DNA of 64,000 nt, from positions 527,775 through 591,774 of the forward strand of contig NZ_JAIUCY010000003.1 in NCBI RefSeq assembly GCF_020179755.1, in the 5' to 3' direction. The notes beneath the pieces are model-generated. The model saw nothing but the letters and a program-made list of their open reading frames with translations. It searched no databases and was not told where the DNA came from. Shown here piece by piece: positions 42,043 to 51,387 of the stretch (positions are counted from its first letter, which is position 1; each line of letters starts with the position of its first letter). The stretch comes from Herbaspirillum sp. alder98 (GTDB taxonomy: Bacteria; Pseudomonadota; Gammaproteobacteria; Burkholderiales; Burkholderiaceae_D). The translations under genes were made by a program, and so were the position numbers.

Positions 42043-42678
42043 TCAATTGTGCGGCGCCGCCGGCGCGGTGATGATTTTCTTGTCGGTCTGCGCTTCAGGT
42101 GCCACAACCCCCATCGAGACGATGTACTTCAGCGCCTCGTCGACCGACATGTCGAGTTCGATCGAATCGGCCTTGGGCAACATCAGGAAAAAGCCCGAAG
42201 TCGGATTGGGCGTGGTGGGAACATACACGCTGATGTAGTCGCCCTGCAGGTGATTGCGCACCTCGCCACCCGGCACGCCGGTCAGGAAGGCGATGGTCCA
42301 CGAACCCTGGCGCGGATACTGGATCAGCACCGCCTTGCGAAACGCATTGCCGGACGACGAGAACAGCGTATCGGAAACCTGCTTGACGCTGGAATAGATC
42401 GACTTGACCACCGGTATGCGGGTCAGGATGCCTTCCCACAGCGAGACGATCTGGCGGCCGATGAAATTGCGTGCCGCCAGGCCGGTCAGGAAGATGACCA
42501 GCAGCGTCAGGATGGTGCCCAGGCCCGGGATATGAAAGCCCACGATGGCTTCCGGACGCCAGCTTTCAGGCAGCAGCAGCAGCGACTGGTCCATGGTGCC
42601 GATGATCAGGTTGAGCACCCAGACGGTAATGGCCAGGGGGACCAGGATCAGCAGACCGGTGATGAAGTATTTGCGCAT
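42043..42678 (-). CDS. DUF502 family membrane protein
   Basis: A 211-residue protein starting MRKYFITGLLILVPLAITVW. It has two N-terminal membrane helices (about 5-25 and 55-75) and the DUF502 core (RIPVVKSIYSSVKQVSDTLF, YISVYVPTTPNPTSGFFLML). It lies between the FmdB and aspS genes, a widely conserved arrangement. The function of the family in beta-proteobacteria is not known to me. The longer open frame upstream overlaps FmdB and is rejected. Confidence 0.9.
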   Translation of the reverse strand: MRKYFITGLLILVPLAITVWVLNLIIGTMDQSLLLLPESWRPEAIVGFHIPGLGTILTLLVIFLTGLAARNFIGRQIVSLWEGILTRIPVVKSIYSSVKQVSDTLFSSSGNAFRKAVLIQYPRQGSWTIAFLTGVPGGEVRNHLQGDYISVYVPTTPNPTSGFFLMLPKADSIELDMSVDEALKYIVSMGVVAPEAQTDKKIITAPAAPHN

Positions 42679-42694
42679 GGTGGGGTGGCGTGCC

Positions 42695-43057
42695 TTAGCT
42701 GGCGCTGGAAGAAGACGGCGCAGACGGCGCCGGTGCAGCCGCAGCAGGGGCTGCGGCAGGCGCGGCCGCCGGCGCTGCTGCCGGGCTTGCCGCTGCAGTA
42801 TCGCCACTCTTGGCAGGTTCGCTCGACGCCAGGCCGGTGCCGGTGGCGCCGGTGCTGTTGGCGGTTCCGCTGCCGTTGCCACGGAAATCGGTCACATACC
42901 AGCCCGCGCCCTTGAGCTGGAAGCCGGCTGCAGTGAGCTGTTTCCTGAAGCTGTCCTGGTTGCAGGACGGGCAAACGGTCAACGCATCGTCGGACATCTT
43001 TTGCAAGACATCCTTGGCAAAACCACACGCTTCGCAGCGATACGCATAAATCGGCAT
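42695..43057 (-). CDS. FmdB-type zinc ribbon protein
   Basis: A 120-residue protein. The N-terminus MPIYAYRCEACGF with the second CPSCNQD pair makes a CxxC-CxxC zinc ribbon of the FmdB/CxxC_CxxC_SSSS family. The C-terminal 60 residues are a low-complexity Ala/Pro/Ser tail. Its role is poorly known. Upstream, TATAAT on the minus strand (43096-43091) within an 8-bp inverted repeat may be the -10 of the FmdB-DUF502-aspS operon. Confidence 0.9.
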   Translation of the reverse strand: MPIYAYRCEACGFAKDVLQKMSDDALTVCPSCNQDSFRKQLTAAGFQLKGAGWYVTDFRGNGSGTANSTGATGTGLASSEPAKSGDTAAASPAAAPAAAPAAAPAAAAPAPSAPSSSSAS

Positions 43058-43239
43058 GAATTACTCCGCAAAAAACTTCCAAAACCCTGAATTATAAAGG
43101 GTTTTGATGCGGATGGGGCCGGCTGCGGCCATGCAGCAACTGCCGGCGTTGCCGGGTGGCCACCATGCTGTCCGGCCGTTCAATGCCCCGCCTCACGGCC
43201 TTTGCAACATGACAACAACGCCGCAGGGGTGAAAACCGC

Positions 43240-44643
43240 TCACCCGGGTGAGCTCCTGGACTCGGAAGAACGGGTATTTTCCAGTGTGGTGAGAAATTCA
43301 CGGCACCACCAGTGCACATCGAACTCCCGCACATTCTTCATCAGCGACGCATGCCGCTCGCGGCGCTCCTGCAACGACATCTGCAACGCCTGCTGAATCA
43401 CCTGGGCGGTGCCGTGGGTGTCATACGGATTGATGATGAGGGCGTCCTTCATCTGCTCGGCGGCGCCTGCAAAGCGCGACAGCACCAGCACGCCGGGGTC
43501 GTCCTCATCCTGGGCGGCGACGAATTCCTTGGCGACCAGGTTCATGCCATCGCGCAGCGGCGTCACCAGCGCCACGGCACAGGCCCGATACAGTCCGGGC
43601 AGGCGCTTGCGGGCGACCGTGCGGTGGATGTAGCGAATCGGCATCCAGTCGAAATCGCCGAAGTCGCCATTGATCGAACCGCACAGGCTCTCCAGCTCGC
43701 GCTGGATGTCGCCATAGGCTTCCACGTCTTCACGACTGGGCGAGGCGATCTGCAGCAGCGTGGCGCTGTGCCGGTTCTCGGGGTAGGCCAGCAGCAATTC
43801 ACGGAATGCCCGGATACGCTGCGGCAAGCCCTTGGAGTAATCGAGCCGGTCGACCCCGATCAGCAACCGTCGGCGTGAATACTCGGCCTTGGTACTTTCG
43901 TAGGTGTCGCGCGCCTCCCGGGCGCGACCCAGCTTCTGGAAGTCGGCGACGTCGATGCCGATCGGGAAGGCCCCCGCATGCACCGTGCTGTTGAAGGCGC
44001 GATACTGGTTGGCGCCCACCGGTTCGGCGGTCGCTTCGGCCTGCACGTACTGCGAGAAGTGCTGCAGGTCGGTATGGTTCTGGAAACCCACCAGGTCATA
44101 CGCAAACAGCGCGCGCATCAACCATTCGTGCGACGGGATCGCCGCCAGGATCGGCGGCGGCGGCAACGGGATATGCAGGAAGAAGCCGATCCGCGCCTCG
44201 CAGCCCATCGCCCGCAATTCGGCAGCCAGCGGGATCAGGTGATAGTCGTGGATCCAGATGACATCGTCCGGTCGCAGCAGCGGGAACAACTTGCGGGCAA
44301 ACAGTTGATTCACGCGCCGGTAGCCGCCCAGGTGGCCCGACTCGAAATGCGCCAGGTCGAGCCGATAGTGAAATACCGGCCACAGCACGCCATTGGCGTA
44401 GCCACGATAATAGGCGTCATGGTCTTCCTGGCCCAGGTCCAGTTCGGCCAGCGTGACGCTGCCGGCCTGCGTGACCCGCAACTCGCCTTCGCCCGGGGTG
44501 CCGTTCTCGACCACCTTGCCGCTCCAGCCGAACCACAGCCCGCCGGTGCGCTTGAGCGCCTCGCCCAGCGCCACCGCCAGACCACCGGCGGCAGCCTTGC
44601 GGGGGTCGGCCAGACGATTTGATACCACCACCAGTCTACCCAT
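43240..44643 (-). CDS. otsA: Alpha,alpha-trehalose-phosphate synthase (GT20)
   Basis: A 467-residue glycosyltransferase. The start [20 protein letters not shown] overlaps the stop of the GH15 gene by one base (TGATG). Motifs: [44 protein letters not shown] and [15 protein letters not shown]. It joins UDP-glucose and glucose-6-phosphate to trehalose-6-phosphate. Last gene of the otsB-GH15-otsA operon, which makes the osmolyte trehalose. Confidence 0.94.
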   Translation of the reverse strand: MGRLVVVSNRLADPRKAAAGGLAVALGEALKRTGGLWFGWSGKVVENGTPGEGELRVTQAGSVTLAELDLGQEDHDAYYRGYANGVLWPVFHYRLDLAHFESGHLGGYRRVNQLFARKLFPLLRPDDVIWIHDYHLIPLAAELRAMGCEARIGFFLHIPLPPPPILAAIPSHEWLMRALFAYDLVGFQNHTDLQHFSQYVQAEATAEPVGANQYRAFNSTVHAGAFPIGIDVADFQKLGRAREARDTYESTKAEYSRRRLLIGVDRLDYSKGLPQRIRAFRELLLAYPENRHSATLLQIASPSREDVEAYGDIQRELESLCGSINGDFGDFDWMPIRYIHRTVARKRLPGLYRACAVALVTPLRDGMNLVAKEFVAAQDEDDPGVLVLSRFAGAAEQMKDALIINPYDTHGTAQVIQQALQMSLQERRERHASLMKNVREFDVHWWCREFLTTLENTRSSESRSSPG

Positions 44644-46532
44644 CAGATTACCGCCTCCCACGATGCCGACAGCCGCATCGCACAATTGATGATGCCCACC
44701 ATCGAGTAGGTCTGCGGGAAGTTGCCCCACATCTGTTTGGTGACCGGATGGGTGTCCTCGGACAACAGGCCGAGATGATTGCGCGCATCCAGCATGGCCT
44801 GGAAGATCTCGCGCGCCTGCTCCTTGCGGCCGATGCGCGCCAGCGCATCGATGCGCCAGAAGGTGCAGATGTTGAATGCGGTCTCAGGTCGGCCGAAGTC
44901 GTCCGGCGCCTCATAGCGACGCATGTAGGGGCCGTCGCAGAGCGACTTTTCGAGCGCATCGACGGTAGCGATGAAGCGCTTGTCGGTCGGCGCGATCAGG
45001 CCCACCTCAACCATCAGCAATACGCTGGCATCGAGGTCGCGACCGCCGAAGCTCTCGGCATAGGCCTGACGATCTTCGTTCCAGGCTTCGGTGAGGATAC
45101 GGTCGCCGATCTCGGTGGCGCGCTCGCGCCAGTGCGCTGCGCGCTCGGGCAGGTCGAGCCGGGCCGCGATCTTGGCCAGCCGATCGCAGGCGGCCCAGCT
45201 CATCAGCGCCGACGAGGTGTGGATGCGCGAACGGGTGCGCAGCTCCCACATGCCGGCGTCGGGCTGGTTATAGACCTCGTAGGCGCGCTCGCCCACCGCT
45301 TCGAGATGGTGGAAATGCTCGGCGCCGGCCCGGTGCAGCAGCCGCTTGTCGTGGAAAGCCTGGGCCGCACCCAGCACGATGTTGCCGTACACGTCATGCT
45401 GGAAATGTTCGTAGGCCTGGTTGCCCACCCGTACCGGACCGTAATTCTGGTAGCCCGGCAGATGCTCGAGGATCTGTTCCGGCAAGCCTTCTTCCAGGCC
45501 GATGCCGTACAGCGGCTGGATGTGACCACCGGCGGAACGCACCACCACATTGGTCATCCAGCGCAGATAGTCTTCCATGGTGCCCAGCTCGGACAGGCTA
45601 TTGAGCGCGCGCACCACGAAGAAGGCGTCGCGCAGCCAGCAGTAGCGGTAGTCCCAGTTGCGCTGGCTGTGCGGCGCCTCCGGCACGCTGGTGGTCATGG
45701 CGGCGATGATGGCGCCGGTATCTTCGAACACCGACAGCTTGAGCGTGATGGCGGCGCGAATCACGGCGTCCTGCCACTCCAGCGGCGTGGCCAGCGCCCG
45801 GCTCCAGCCGCGCCAGTAGGCCAGCGTCTCTTGCTCGAAATCGCGCGCGGTATCGTTGATGCCGCCGTGCAGGGTTTCATCCGGACCGAGGATGAAGTTA
45901 TAGGGCCGGCTGACCACGAACGCCGTTTCGCCGACGATATAGCTGATGGGGGCATCGGTATTGAGGCGCAGCGTCTGTTCGCCACCGACGAAGCGGATAT
46001 GGTTGCTGCCGCGCGTCTCCAGCGGCACCTCGCGGCCCCAGTCGAAGCGGGGACGCAGTATCACCCGCATGCGCGGCGCGCCCGACAGCGGATGCACCCG
46101 CCGCACCAGTTGCAGCGGCCGGAAATAGCGACCACGGCTGTAGAAGCGCGGCGCCAGGTCGGTGATCTCGATGCCCTGACCCAGGGTGTCATAGAGGCGG
46201 GTTCGCAATACGGCGGTATTGGGTTCGTACCACTGCTCGCTGTGGGAAAAGTTTTCCAGTTGGAAGCCCCACTGGCTGCCGTTGTCGCTGGGGTCCAGCA
46301 AGGCGTTGAAGACCGGGTCGCCATCGAATCGCGGCAGGCAGCACCAGACGATGCGCCCCATCTTGTCGACCAGCGCCGAGAAGGCGCAATTGCCGATCAC
46401 GCCCAGCTCCAGCGACGAAGTCGACGGAATCTCGTGCGCCTCGGCGGCGATGTGCGGTTGTTCGGATTGCTGCGACTGGGAGTGCGGCGATGGCTGGGGT
46501 TCTTTCTGCGGATCGATTGCAGGCTGGCTCAT
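44643..46532 (-). CDS. Glycoside hydrolase family 15 protein
   Basis: A 629-residue (alpha/alpha)6-barrel protein beginning MSQPAIDPQKEPQPSPHSQS, with GAGGGAACC before the ATG; the first 35 residues are a disordered Gln/Ser/Pro stretch. Motifs: VIGNCAFSALVDKMGRIVWC, NWDYRYCWLRDAFF and MSWAACDRLAKIAARL. Such proteins act as glucoamylase-like or trehalase-like enzymes. Placement between otsB and otsA ties it to trehalose turnover or glucan trimming, but the true substrate is open. Confidence 0.88.
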   Translation of the reverse strand: MSQPAIDPQKEPQPSPHSQSQQSEQPHIAAEAHEIPSTSSLELGVIGNCAFSALVDKMGRIVWCCLPRFDGDPVFNALLDPSDNGSQWGFQLENFSHSEQWYEPNTAVLRTRLYDTLGQGIEITDLAPRFYSRGRYFRPLQLVRRVHPLSGAPRMRVILRPRFDWGREVPLETRGSNHIRFVGGEQTLRLNTDAPISYIVGETAFVVSRPYNFILGPDETLHGGINDTARDFEQETLAYWRGWSRALATPLEWQDAVIRAAITLKLSVFEDTGAIIAAMTTSVPEAPHSQRNWDYRYCWLRDAFFVVRALNSLSELGTMEDYLRWMTNVVVRSAGGHIQPLYGIGLEEGLPEQILEHLPGYQNYGPVRVGNQAYEHFQHDVYGNIVLGAAQAFHDKRLLHRAGAEHFHHLEAVGERAYEVYNQPDAGMWELRTRSRIHTSSALMSWAACDRLAKIAARLDLPERAAHWRERATEIGDRILTEAWNEDRQAYAESFGGRDLDASVLLMVEVGLIAPTDKRFIATVDALEKSLCDGPYMRRYEAPDDFGRPETAFNICTFWRIDALARIGRKEQAREIFQAMLDARNHLGLLSEDTHPVTKQMWGNFPQTYSMVGIINCAMRLSASWEAVI

Positions 46533-46608
46533 GGTTCCCTCGTGTTCTGTGGTCAGATTTCTTGATGGATTTGCCGGGTGATGCAACAACGTCTGGCAGT
46601 GGTGCGCG

Positions 46609-47370
46609 TCAACCGGTCAGCGGCACCTGCTGGCTGGCCGCAGCTTGCACGGCGTCACGCAGCAATTGCAGGACCGCCGCCGGATCGGCCAGCCGCTGCA
46701 GCGCCTGCGAAGCACCGGCGCCGACCTTGATGCCGAGTCCGCTCCGGTCACCGCTCTGCGCCAGGGCAAAGCCGGCTTCATCGGTGACATCGTCGCCGAT
46801 GAAGACCGGTCGGCGACCGCGAAACGGCGCCTCCTTCAGGAAGGCGGCCAGGGCGTCGCCCTTGTTGATGTGCGGCTTGGCCTCGACCACCATCTTTCCG
46901 CGCAACAGCGTAAAGCCGGCTTCATGCTGCAGGGCTTCGGACATGCCTTCGGTACAGTGCTGCTCCAGGTGCGGGGCATTGCGGTAATGCAAGGCCAGGG
47001 CGCCGCGCTTGATCTCAAGCTGCAAGCCCGGATTGGCCGTCACCAGCGGCAGCAGCCGCTCGCGCAGATGATGCACGTCCGGCACCGGCAACTCGATGAT
47101 ATTGCCCTCGGCAGTACGACGTTCAGCGCCATGTACGCCTGCCATGGGCAGGCGCAACGGCGCAAGGAAGAAGTCCAGTTGCTCCAGCGGCCTGCCGCTG
47201 ACGATGGCCAGGGCACCGTCGGAGTAATGGTGAAGTTGCTGCAACAGCGTGATCAGGTCCGGCGGCACCACGATGTCTTCGGGTTGTGGCGCGAGTTCGA
47301 CCAAAGTGCCATCGAAGTCCAGGAATAACGCATCAGCAGCAAAATCGTAATGGCGCGTTTGCTCAGTCAT
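46609..47370 (-). CDS. otsB: Trehalose-6-phosphate phosphatase
   Basis: A 253-residue HAD phosphatase. The catalytic motif is FLDFDGTLVEL, then AIVSGRPLEQLD, and the acidic motif FIGDDVTDEAGF. It removes phosphate from trehalose-6-phosphate. First gene of the operon; the GH15 gene follows after about 75 bp and otsA overlaps that. Confidence 0.93.
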   Translation of the reverse strand: MTEQTRHYDFAADALFLDFDGTLVELAPQPEDIVVPPDLITLLQQLHHYSDGALAIVSGRPLEQLDFFLAPLRLPMAGVHGAERRTAEGNIIELPVPDVHHLRERLLPLVTANPGLQLEIKRGALALHYRNAPHLEQHCTEGMSEALQHEAGFTLLRGKMVVEAKPHINKGDALAAFLKEAPFRGRRPVFIGDDVTDEAGFALAQSGDRSGLGIKVGAGASQALQRLADPAAVLQLLRDAVQAAASQQVPLTG

Positions 47371-47590
47371 GGTCTGTCAGGTTGATGAAAAGCAAATAAG
47401 TTCCGGTTGCCAGTTTGACAACTCCGGAATTTACTATCGAAAGATTTGTGAATTTACTGATCTGCTTTGCTTTGACAGCGGTTTTGACGGCAGTTCTGAG
47501 ATTTTCAGGAAGACGGGCCGGTCAGGCACAAAAAGAGCGGAGAGCGCCCGGATCAGGGGGCGCAAATTTCATATGGCGAGATATTCAGAC

Positions 47591-47872
47591 TCAGGTAGTT
47601 TCCACTACCCGCATCTCGATCTGGAGGCCTGCCGCTGCGGCCATATTCACCAATGCATCAAGTCCGAAGAGGTTGATCTTGCCGCGCATCATGTCGGACA
47701 CCCGCGGCTGGGTCACGCCGAAGAGCTTGGCAGCTTGTGCCTGTGTCATCTCGTTGCGGGTGATGTGACTTTTCAGCGCCATCAGCAATACCGAGCGCAA
47801 TTTCATGTTTTCCGCTTCTTCCGCGGTGCTCTCGATGGCGTCCCAGACACTGGCGAATCGTTGCTTGCTCAT
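47591..47872 (-). CDS. XRE-family antitoxin (HigA-like)
   Basis: A 93-residue protein with an HTH in EMTQAQAAKLFGVTQPRVSD, followed by MMRGKINLFGLDALVNMA, typical of the HigA/XRE antitoxins paired with phage Gp49-like toxins. The ATG overlaps the toxin stop by 4 bases (ATGA). It should bind and neutralise the toxin and repress the pair through the palindrome at 48217-48232. Confidence 0.88.
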   Translation of the reverse strand: MSKQRFASVWDAIESTAEEAENMKLRSVLLMALKSHITRNEMTQAQAAKLFGVTQPRVSDMMRGKINLFGLDALVNMAAAAGLQIEMRVVETT

Positions 47873-48222
47873 GAGGACAATTCCTTCAATAAATCACGAT
47901 ATCGCTTGGATGCGATGTCCAGATCACCCTTGCTGGTCTTCTGTGTCTTTTTCTGAAAGCAGTGAAGCACGTAGACGGCGTCGGCGAACCTGGCAATGTA
48001 GATGACACGAAACGCACCGGCGGCGTCCCGCAAACGGATCTCTTGCGCACCTGGGCCGACGGCATTCATCGGCTTCCAATCATCGGGTTCTCTGCCGCTC
48101 TGGACCTGATCAAGCTGATGACCTGCCTCACGCCTGGCAGCATGCGGAAAGGCACGAAGCTCGCGCAGGGAGCTACCGAGAAATTCGATGGGCTTCGGAT
48201 CGGATATGCATTGAATATACAA
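47869..48222 (-). CDS. RelE/HigB-type toxin (phage Gp49-like)
   Basis: A 117-residue protein. The block GSSLRELRAFPHAARREAGH, then DWKPMNAVGPGAQEIRL and AVYVLHCFQKKTQKTSKGDL is the signature of Gp49-like HigB mRNA interferases. The frame has no ATG before the conserved part; a TTG at 48222 gives the best length but has no ribosome binding site and sits inside a palindrome. The toxin-first order is usual for HigBA systems. Confidence 0.85.
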   Translation of the reverse strand: MYIQCISDPKPIEFLGSSLRELRAFPHAARREAGHQLDQVQSGREPDDWKPMNAVGPGAQEIRLRDAAGAFRVIYIARFADAVYVLHCFQKKTQKTSKGDLDIASKRYRDLLKELSS

Positions 48223-48232
48223 AATTTTGTAT
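48217..48232. promoter_or_regulatory. Toxin-antitoxin operator palindrome
   Basis: A perfect 16-base palindrome ATACAAAATTTTGTAT that overlaps the presumed TTG start of the toxin gene. Its position makes it the likely binding site of the antitoxin. Confidence 0.6.
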
Positions 48233-48360
48233 CAATCGGCAATGGAAGATTTTGACAACACTACGTTCAGTGCATCGTCAATAGCATCATTGCCGGCATG
48301 AAGTCTGCCCACGGCTGAAACCGCCACCGGTTCCTCGAACCTGTTCGCCTGCGCCACATG

Positions 48361-48396
48361 AAAAAACGGCCGCGCAGCATATGCCGCGCGGCCGTT
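48361..48396 (-). terminator. Intrinsic terminator after the symporter gene
   Basis: AACGGCCGCGC (48365-48375) with GCGCGGCCGTT (48386-48396) and a T-run on the minus strand from the six A at 48361-48366. Confidence 0.88.
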
Positions 48397-48426
48397 CTGA
48401 ATGAATCGGAAAAGAGGCGTCGCCGC

Positions 48427-49863
48427 TCAGGCCGCCTCTGGCGCCTGCGGGACCGGCGCCAGCACCTGCGGCATCAGCGATCCCACCACCATGCCGCCGA
48501 TCGAAAACAGCAACCCGGCCAATTGTGGTGGCCAGAACCCTTCAGGAGCGCCGTATTCCAGCGAGATCCACGATACCAGTCCCAGCACCATGGCCATCAA
48601 CGCGCCCTGGCGGGTGGCCCGCTTCCAGTAGACGCCGAAGGCCAGCGGCACGAAGGCGGCGACCAGCGTCACCTTGTACGCGTTCTCGACCATCTCGTAG
48701 ATGCTGGACTGGCTGTTCAAGGCCAATGCGGTCACGCCGACGGTGAAGATCAGCACCACCACCCGCATCGAGAACAGGAACTCGCGGTCGTTCTTCCAGG
48801 GACGGATCTCCTTGAGCACGTTTTCGGTGAAGGTCACCGAAGGCGCCAGCAGCGTGGCGCTGGCGCAACTCTTGATGGCCGACAGCAAGGCGCCAAAGAA
48901 CATCACCTGGGCGAACACCGGCATCTTTTCCATGATCAGGGTCGGCAAGACCAGCTGCGAATCGGTTTCCAGCAGGCGCGACACCATCGCCGGGTCGATC
49001 AGCGTGGCCGAATACGCCAGGAAGATGGGAATGAACACGAAGCAGAAATAGATCACTCCGCCCAGGATCGATGCGTTGCGGGCGATGTTCTCATTCTTGG
49101 ATGACATCACGCGCTGGAATACGTCCTGCTGCGGGATCGAACCCAACATCATGGTGATCCAGGCGGCGAAGAACCACATCACGTCACGCAGGTTGGGCGA
49201 GGGCCAGAAGTCGAACTTGCCGGCGTCGACCGCATGCTGAATCACCACGCCGGGACCGCCCACCATGGCCGAGACTTCCCAGCCGATATAGAACATGCCG
49301 ACCACCACGATGATCATCTGCAGGAAGTCGGTAATGGCCACCGCCCACATGCCGCCCATGAGCGTATAGACCAGCACGCTGCCGGCGCCGATGATCATGC
49401 CCCAGTGCATCGGGATGTAGCCGCCGGAGACCACGCTGAACACCAGCCCCAGCGCCTTGATCTGGGCCGCCACCCAGCCCAGGTACGAGATCACGATGCA
49501 GATCGTGACCAGCATCTCGGCGGCGCGCCCATAGCGTTTCTTGTAATAGTCGCCGATGGTCAGCAGGTTCATCCGGTACAGCCGCTTGGCAAAGAACACG
49601 CCCACCAGGATCAGGCACAGCGATGACCCGAACGGATCGGCCACGATGCCTCCCAAGCCTTCCTTGAGGAAGGTCGACGAGACGCCGAGCACGGCTTCCG
49701 AACCGAACCAGGTGGCAAACACGGTAGCCGTGACCACCGACATCGGCAATGATCGTCCGGCCACTGCAAAGTCCTTGCCGCTCTTGACGAAACGAGTGGC
49801 ATAAAGGCCGATGCCTACCGAGATGACCCAGTAGAGGACGACGAACCAGAGCAGTGCATTCAT
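48427..49863 (-). CDS. Sodium:solute symporter (SSS family)
   Basis: A 478-residue membrane protein with about 13 hydrophobic segments. Family motifs include FAVAGRSLPMSVVTATVFAT, LGWVAAQIKALGLVFSVVSG and the sodium-site region near GALLSAIKSCASATLLAPSV. The SSS family moves sugars, amino acids, proline, pantothenate or carboxylates with Na+; the substrate cannot be told here. It stands alone with its own terminator. Confidence 0.9.
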   Translation of the reverse strand: MNALLWFVVLYWVISVGIGLYATRFVKSGKDFAVAGRSLPMSVVTATVFATWFGSEAVLGVSSTFLKEGLGGIVADPFGSSLCLILVGVFFAKRLYRMNLLTIGDYYKKRYGRAAEMLVTICIVISYLGWVAAQIKALGLVFSVVSGGYIPMHWGMIIGAGSVLVYTLMGGMWAVAITDFLQMIIVVVGMFYIGWEVSAMVGGPGVVIQHAVDAGKFDFWPSPNLRDVMWFFAAWITMMLGSIPQQDVFQRVMSSKNENIARNASILGGVIYFCFVFIPIFLAYSATLIDPAMVSRLLETDSQLVLPTLIMEKMPVFAQVMFFGALLSAIKSCASATLLAPSVTFTENVLKEIRPWKNDREFLFSMRVVVLIFTVGVTALALNSQSSIYEMVENAYKVTLVAAFVPLAFGVYWKRATRQGALMAMVLGLVSWISLEYGAPEGFWPPQLAGLLFSIGGMVVGSLMPQVLAPVPQAPEAA

Positions 49864-50097
49864 GCCTTAATCCTTGCGCGAAATGGAGCGAAAATCGGAG
49901 CCAATCGGAGCGAATCAGCCGTGGGGACGGAGGAAAAACGCGCATTATAGCGGCAAGTCCATTGCACAAAGACGGTTATTGATTCGCTTCACAGGAAGGT
50001 CGTCGAACGCTGAGGGCGCCGCTTATCTCCGGTCCGTTGCCAAGCAAGAAATGCTCCTGCCGCCGCGACTGGCACGGCCGGAAGAGGGGTATAAAAA

Positions 50098-50117
50098 AAG
50101 GCGCCCTCAGGCGCCTT
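50098..50117 (-). terminator. Terminator overlapping the stop codon of the coiled-coil protein gene
   Basis: AAGGCGCC (50098-50105), loop CTCA, GGCGCCTT (50110-50117), T-run on the minus strand. The TGA stop codon of the gene lies in the loop. Confidence 0.82.
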
Positions 50118-51027
50118 CGTTGTTCTGCTGGTAGGAAGGACAACCGTCCTTGCCCCATTTCCCGCTGCACAATTTCCACAGGCAGCCTTCCCGGGCGAAC
50201 AGCGACAGCGCGCTGCACTGGCGCACGGCCTCGGCCAGCGGTGGCGCCTCTGGCAGCGCCACTGCCGCCGGCGCTGCTACTGCTGCTGCCGGAGCGCGTT
50301 CGGCACGGGCGCGGGCCTCGGCCAACTGCGCCTCGGCTTCACGACGGCGCTGCTCGCGCAGGGCGGCGGCGGCATCTTCGCGCTGACGCCGGGCCTGGCT
50401 GGCGGCACGCCGCTCGGCCAGTTGCTGGGCACGAACCTCGGATTCCTGTTGCAACAAGGCAATGGCGTCACGTGGCGCAGGGCTATCGGTGCTGGGCGCA
50501 TCCTGGATCGGCGCGCCGACAACCGGCACGGTCATCGGCGACACGCTGCCCGGCTTGCGCAAGGAGGGCAACGAGACATGCTCCAGCGCGGGCTTGAGCC
50601 CATGCTCGGGCAGCGGCAATCGATCGCCGCCCCACCAGGCCAATGCCGCCACCGCCAGCGTCAGGATGCTGCCCATGGCGCCACGCACGGAGAGGGCCTT
50701 GCCTGCAGTGACCACCGGATCACCGACCTGCGACGACTGCGGCATGGCCAGGGGTGCGGCGTCCACATCGCCATGGGCCTCGCTGGCGACTACTGGTTCG
50801 GGAGGCACCGACCGCACCGGCGGCGCGGCCTCGGCCATCGGCGCCATGGTGGCCACGGCAGCCGTCACCGCAGCGGCCGCGACGGCGGCGGCGGTGATAT
50901 GTGAAGCACGGATTTCGAGTTCGGTGTCGATGACCTCGGGCTCGATGGCCTCGAGCGGCATCAGCGGTGCAGGCGTACCCTGCGCCGTGCTCTCGCGATC
51001 TTCCCCATTGCGATGCAGGACCTGCAT
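50107..51027 (-). CDS. Hypothetical membrane-anchored coiled-coil protein with C-terminal Cys motif
   Basis: A 306-residue protein starting MQVLHRNGEDRESTAQG, with GGGGATAACAAA before the ATG. Residues 35-110 are Ala/Pro/Glu-rich. A hydrophobic segment (GSILTLAVAALAWWGG) lies near 118-133. Residues 190-260 are a charged coiled coil (QQLAERRAASQARRQREDAA...). The C-terminus has four Cys spaced C-x10-C-x4-C-x8-C (CSALSLFAREGCLWKLCSGK, then WGKDGCPSY). No family recognised. It may be a cell-envelope protein with the coiled coil and Cys motif outside the cytoplasm. Confidence 0.72.
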   Translation of the reverse strand: MQVLHRNGEDRESTAQGTPAPLMPLEAIEPEVIDTELEIRASHITAAAVAAAAVTAAVATMAPMAEAAPPVRSVPPEPVVASEAHGDVDAAPLAMPQSSQVGDPVVTAGKALSVRGAMGSILTLAVAALAWWGGDRLPLPEHGLKPALEHVSLPSLRKPGSVSPMTVPVVGAPIQDAPSTDSPAPRDAIALLQQESEVRAQQLAERRAASQARRQREDAAAALREQRRREAEAQLAEARARAERAPAAAVAAPAAVALPEAPPLAEAVRQCSALSLFAREGCLWKLCSGKWGKDGCPSYQQNNEGA

Positions 51028-51327
51028 TTTGTTATCCCCTGTGTTGCGCTGCGCACTGCCGACACGGCAAGAACGGACACTACCCGGCTGCATGATCGTC
51101 TGATTGTTCGTCTGATCCTGACGCAGCCCGGTCTCGGTGTCTGTGCCGTGACGCACTCTTGGCGATGGCGCAAGTGGCGGTCAGCATCAAATCAGCGGGC
51201 GTATTTTTCTCGACGGACTGTTATTTTGCACTCAAATTTCCGAAAGGCAAATCAAAAATGCAGATGCAGCAAAAATAAAGCGAGCCGCTGCCAGCGGGCG
51301 TTGCCGAGGCATTAACAGCTGATAGCA

Positions 51328-51358
51328 AAACGGCAATCCGCAGTGAGGATTGCCGTTT
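51328..51358 (-). terminator. Intrinsic terminator after lysA
   Basis: AAACGGCAATCC (51328-51339), 7-base loop, GGATTGCCGTTT (51347-51358): a 12-bp stem downstream of lysA on the minus strand. Confidence 0.8.
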
Positions 51359-51387
51359 GCCAAAGACTGAGAAAGCTCAGTCGATAT

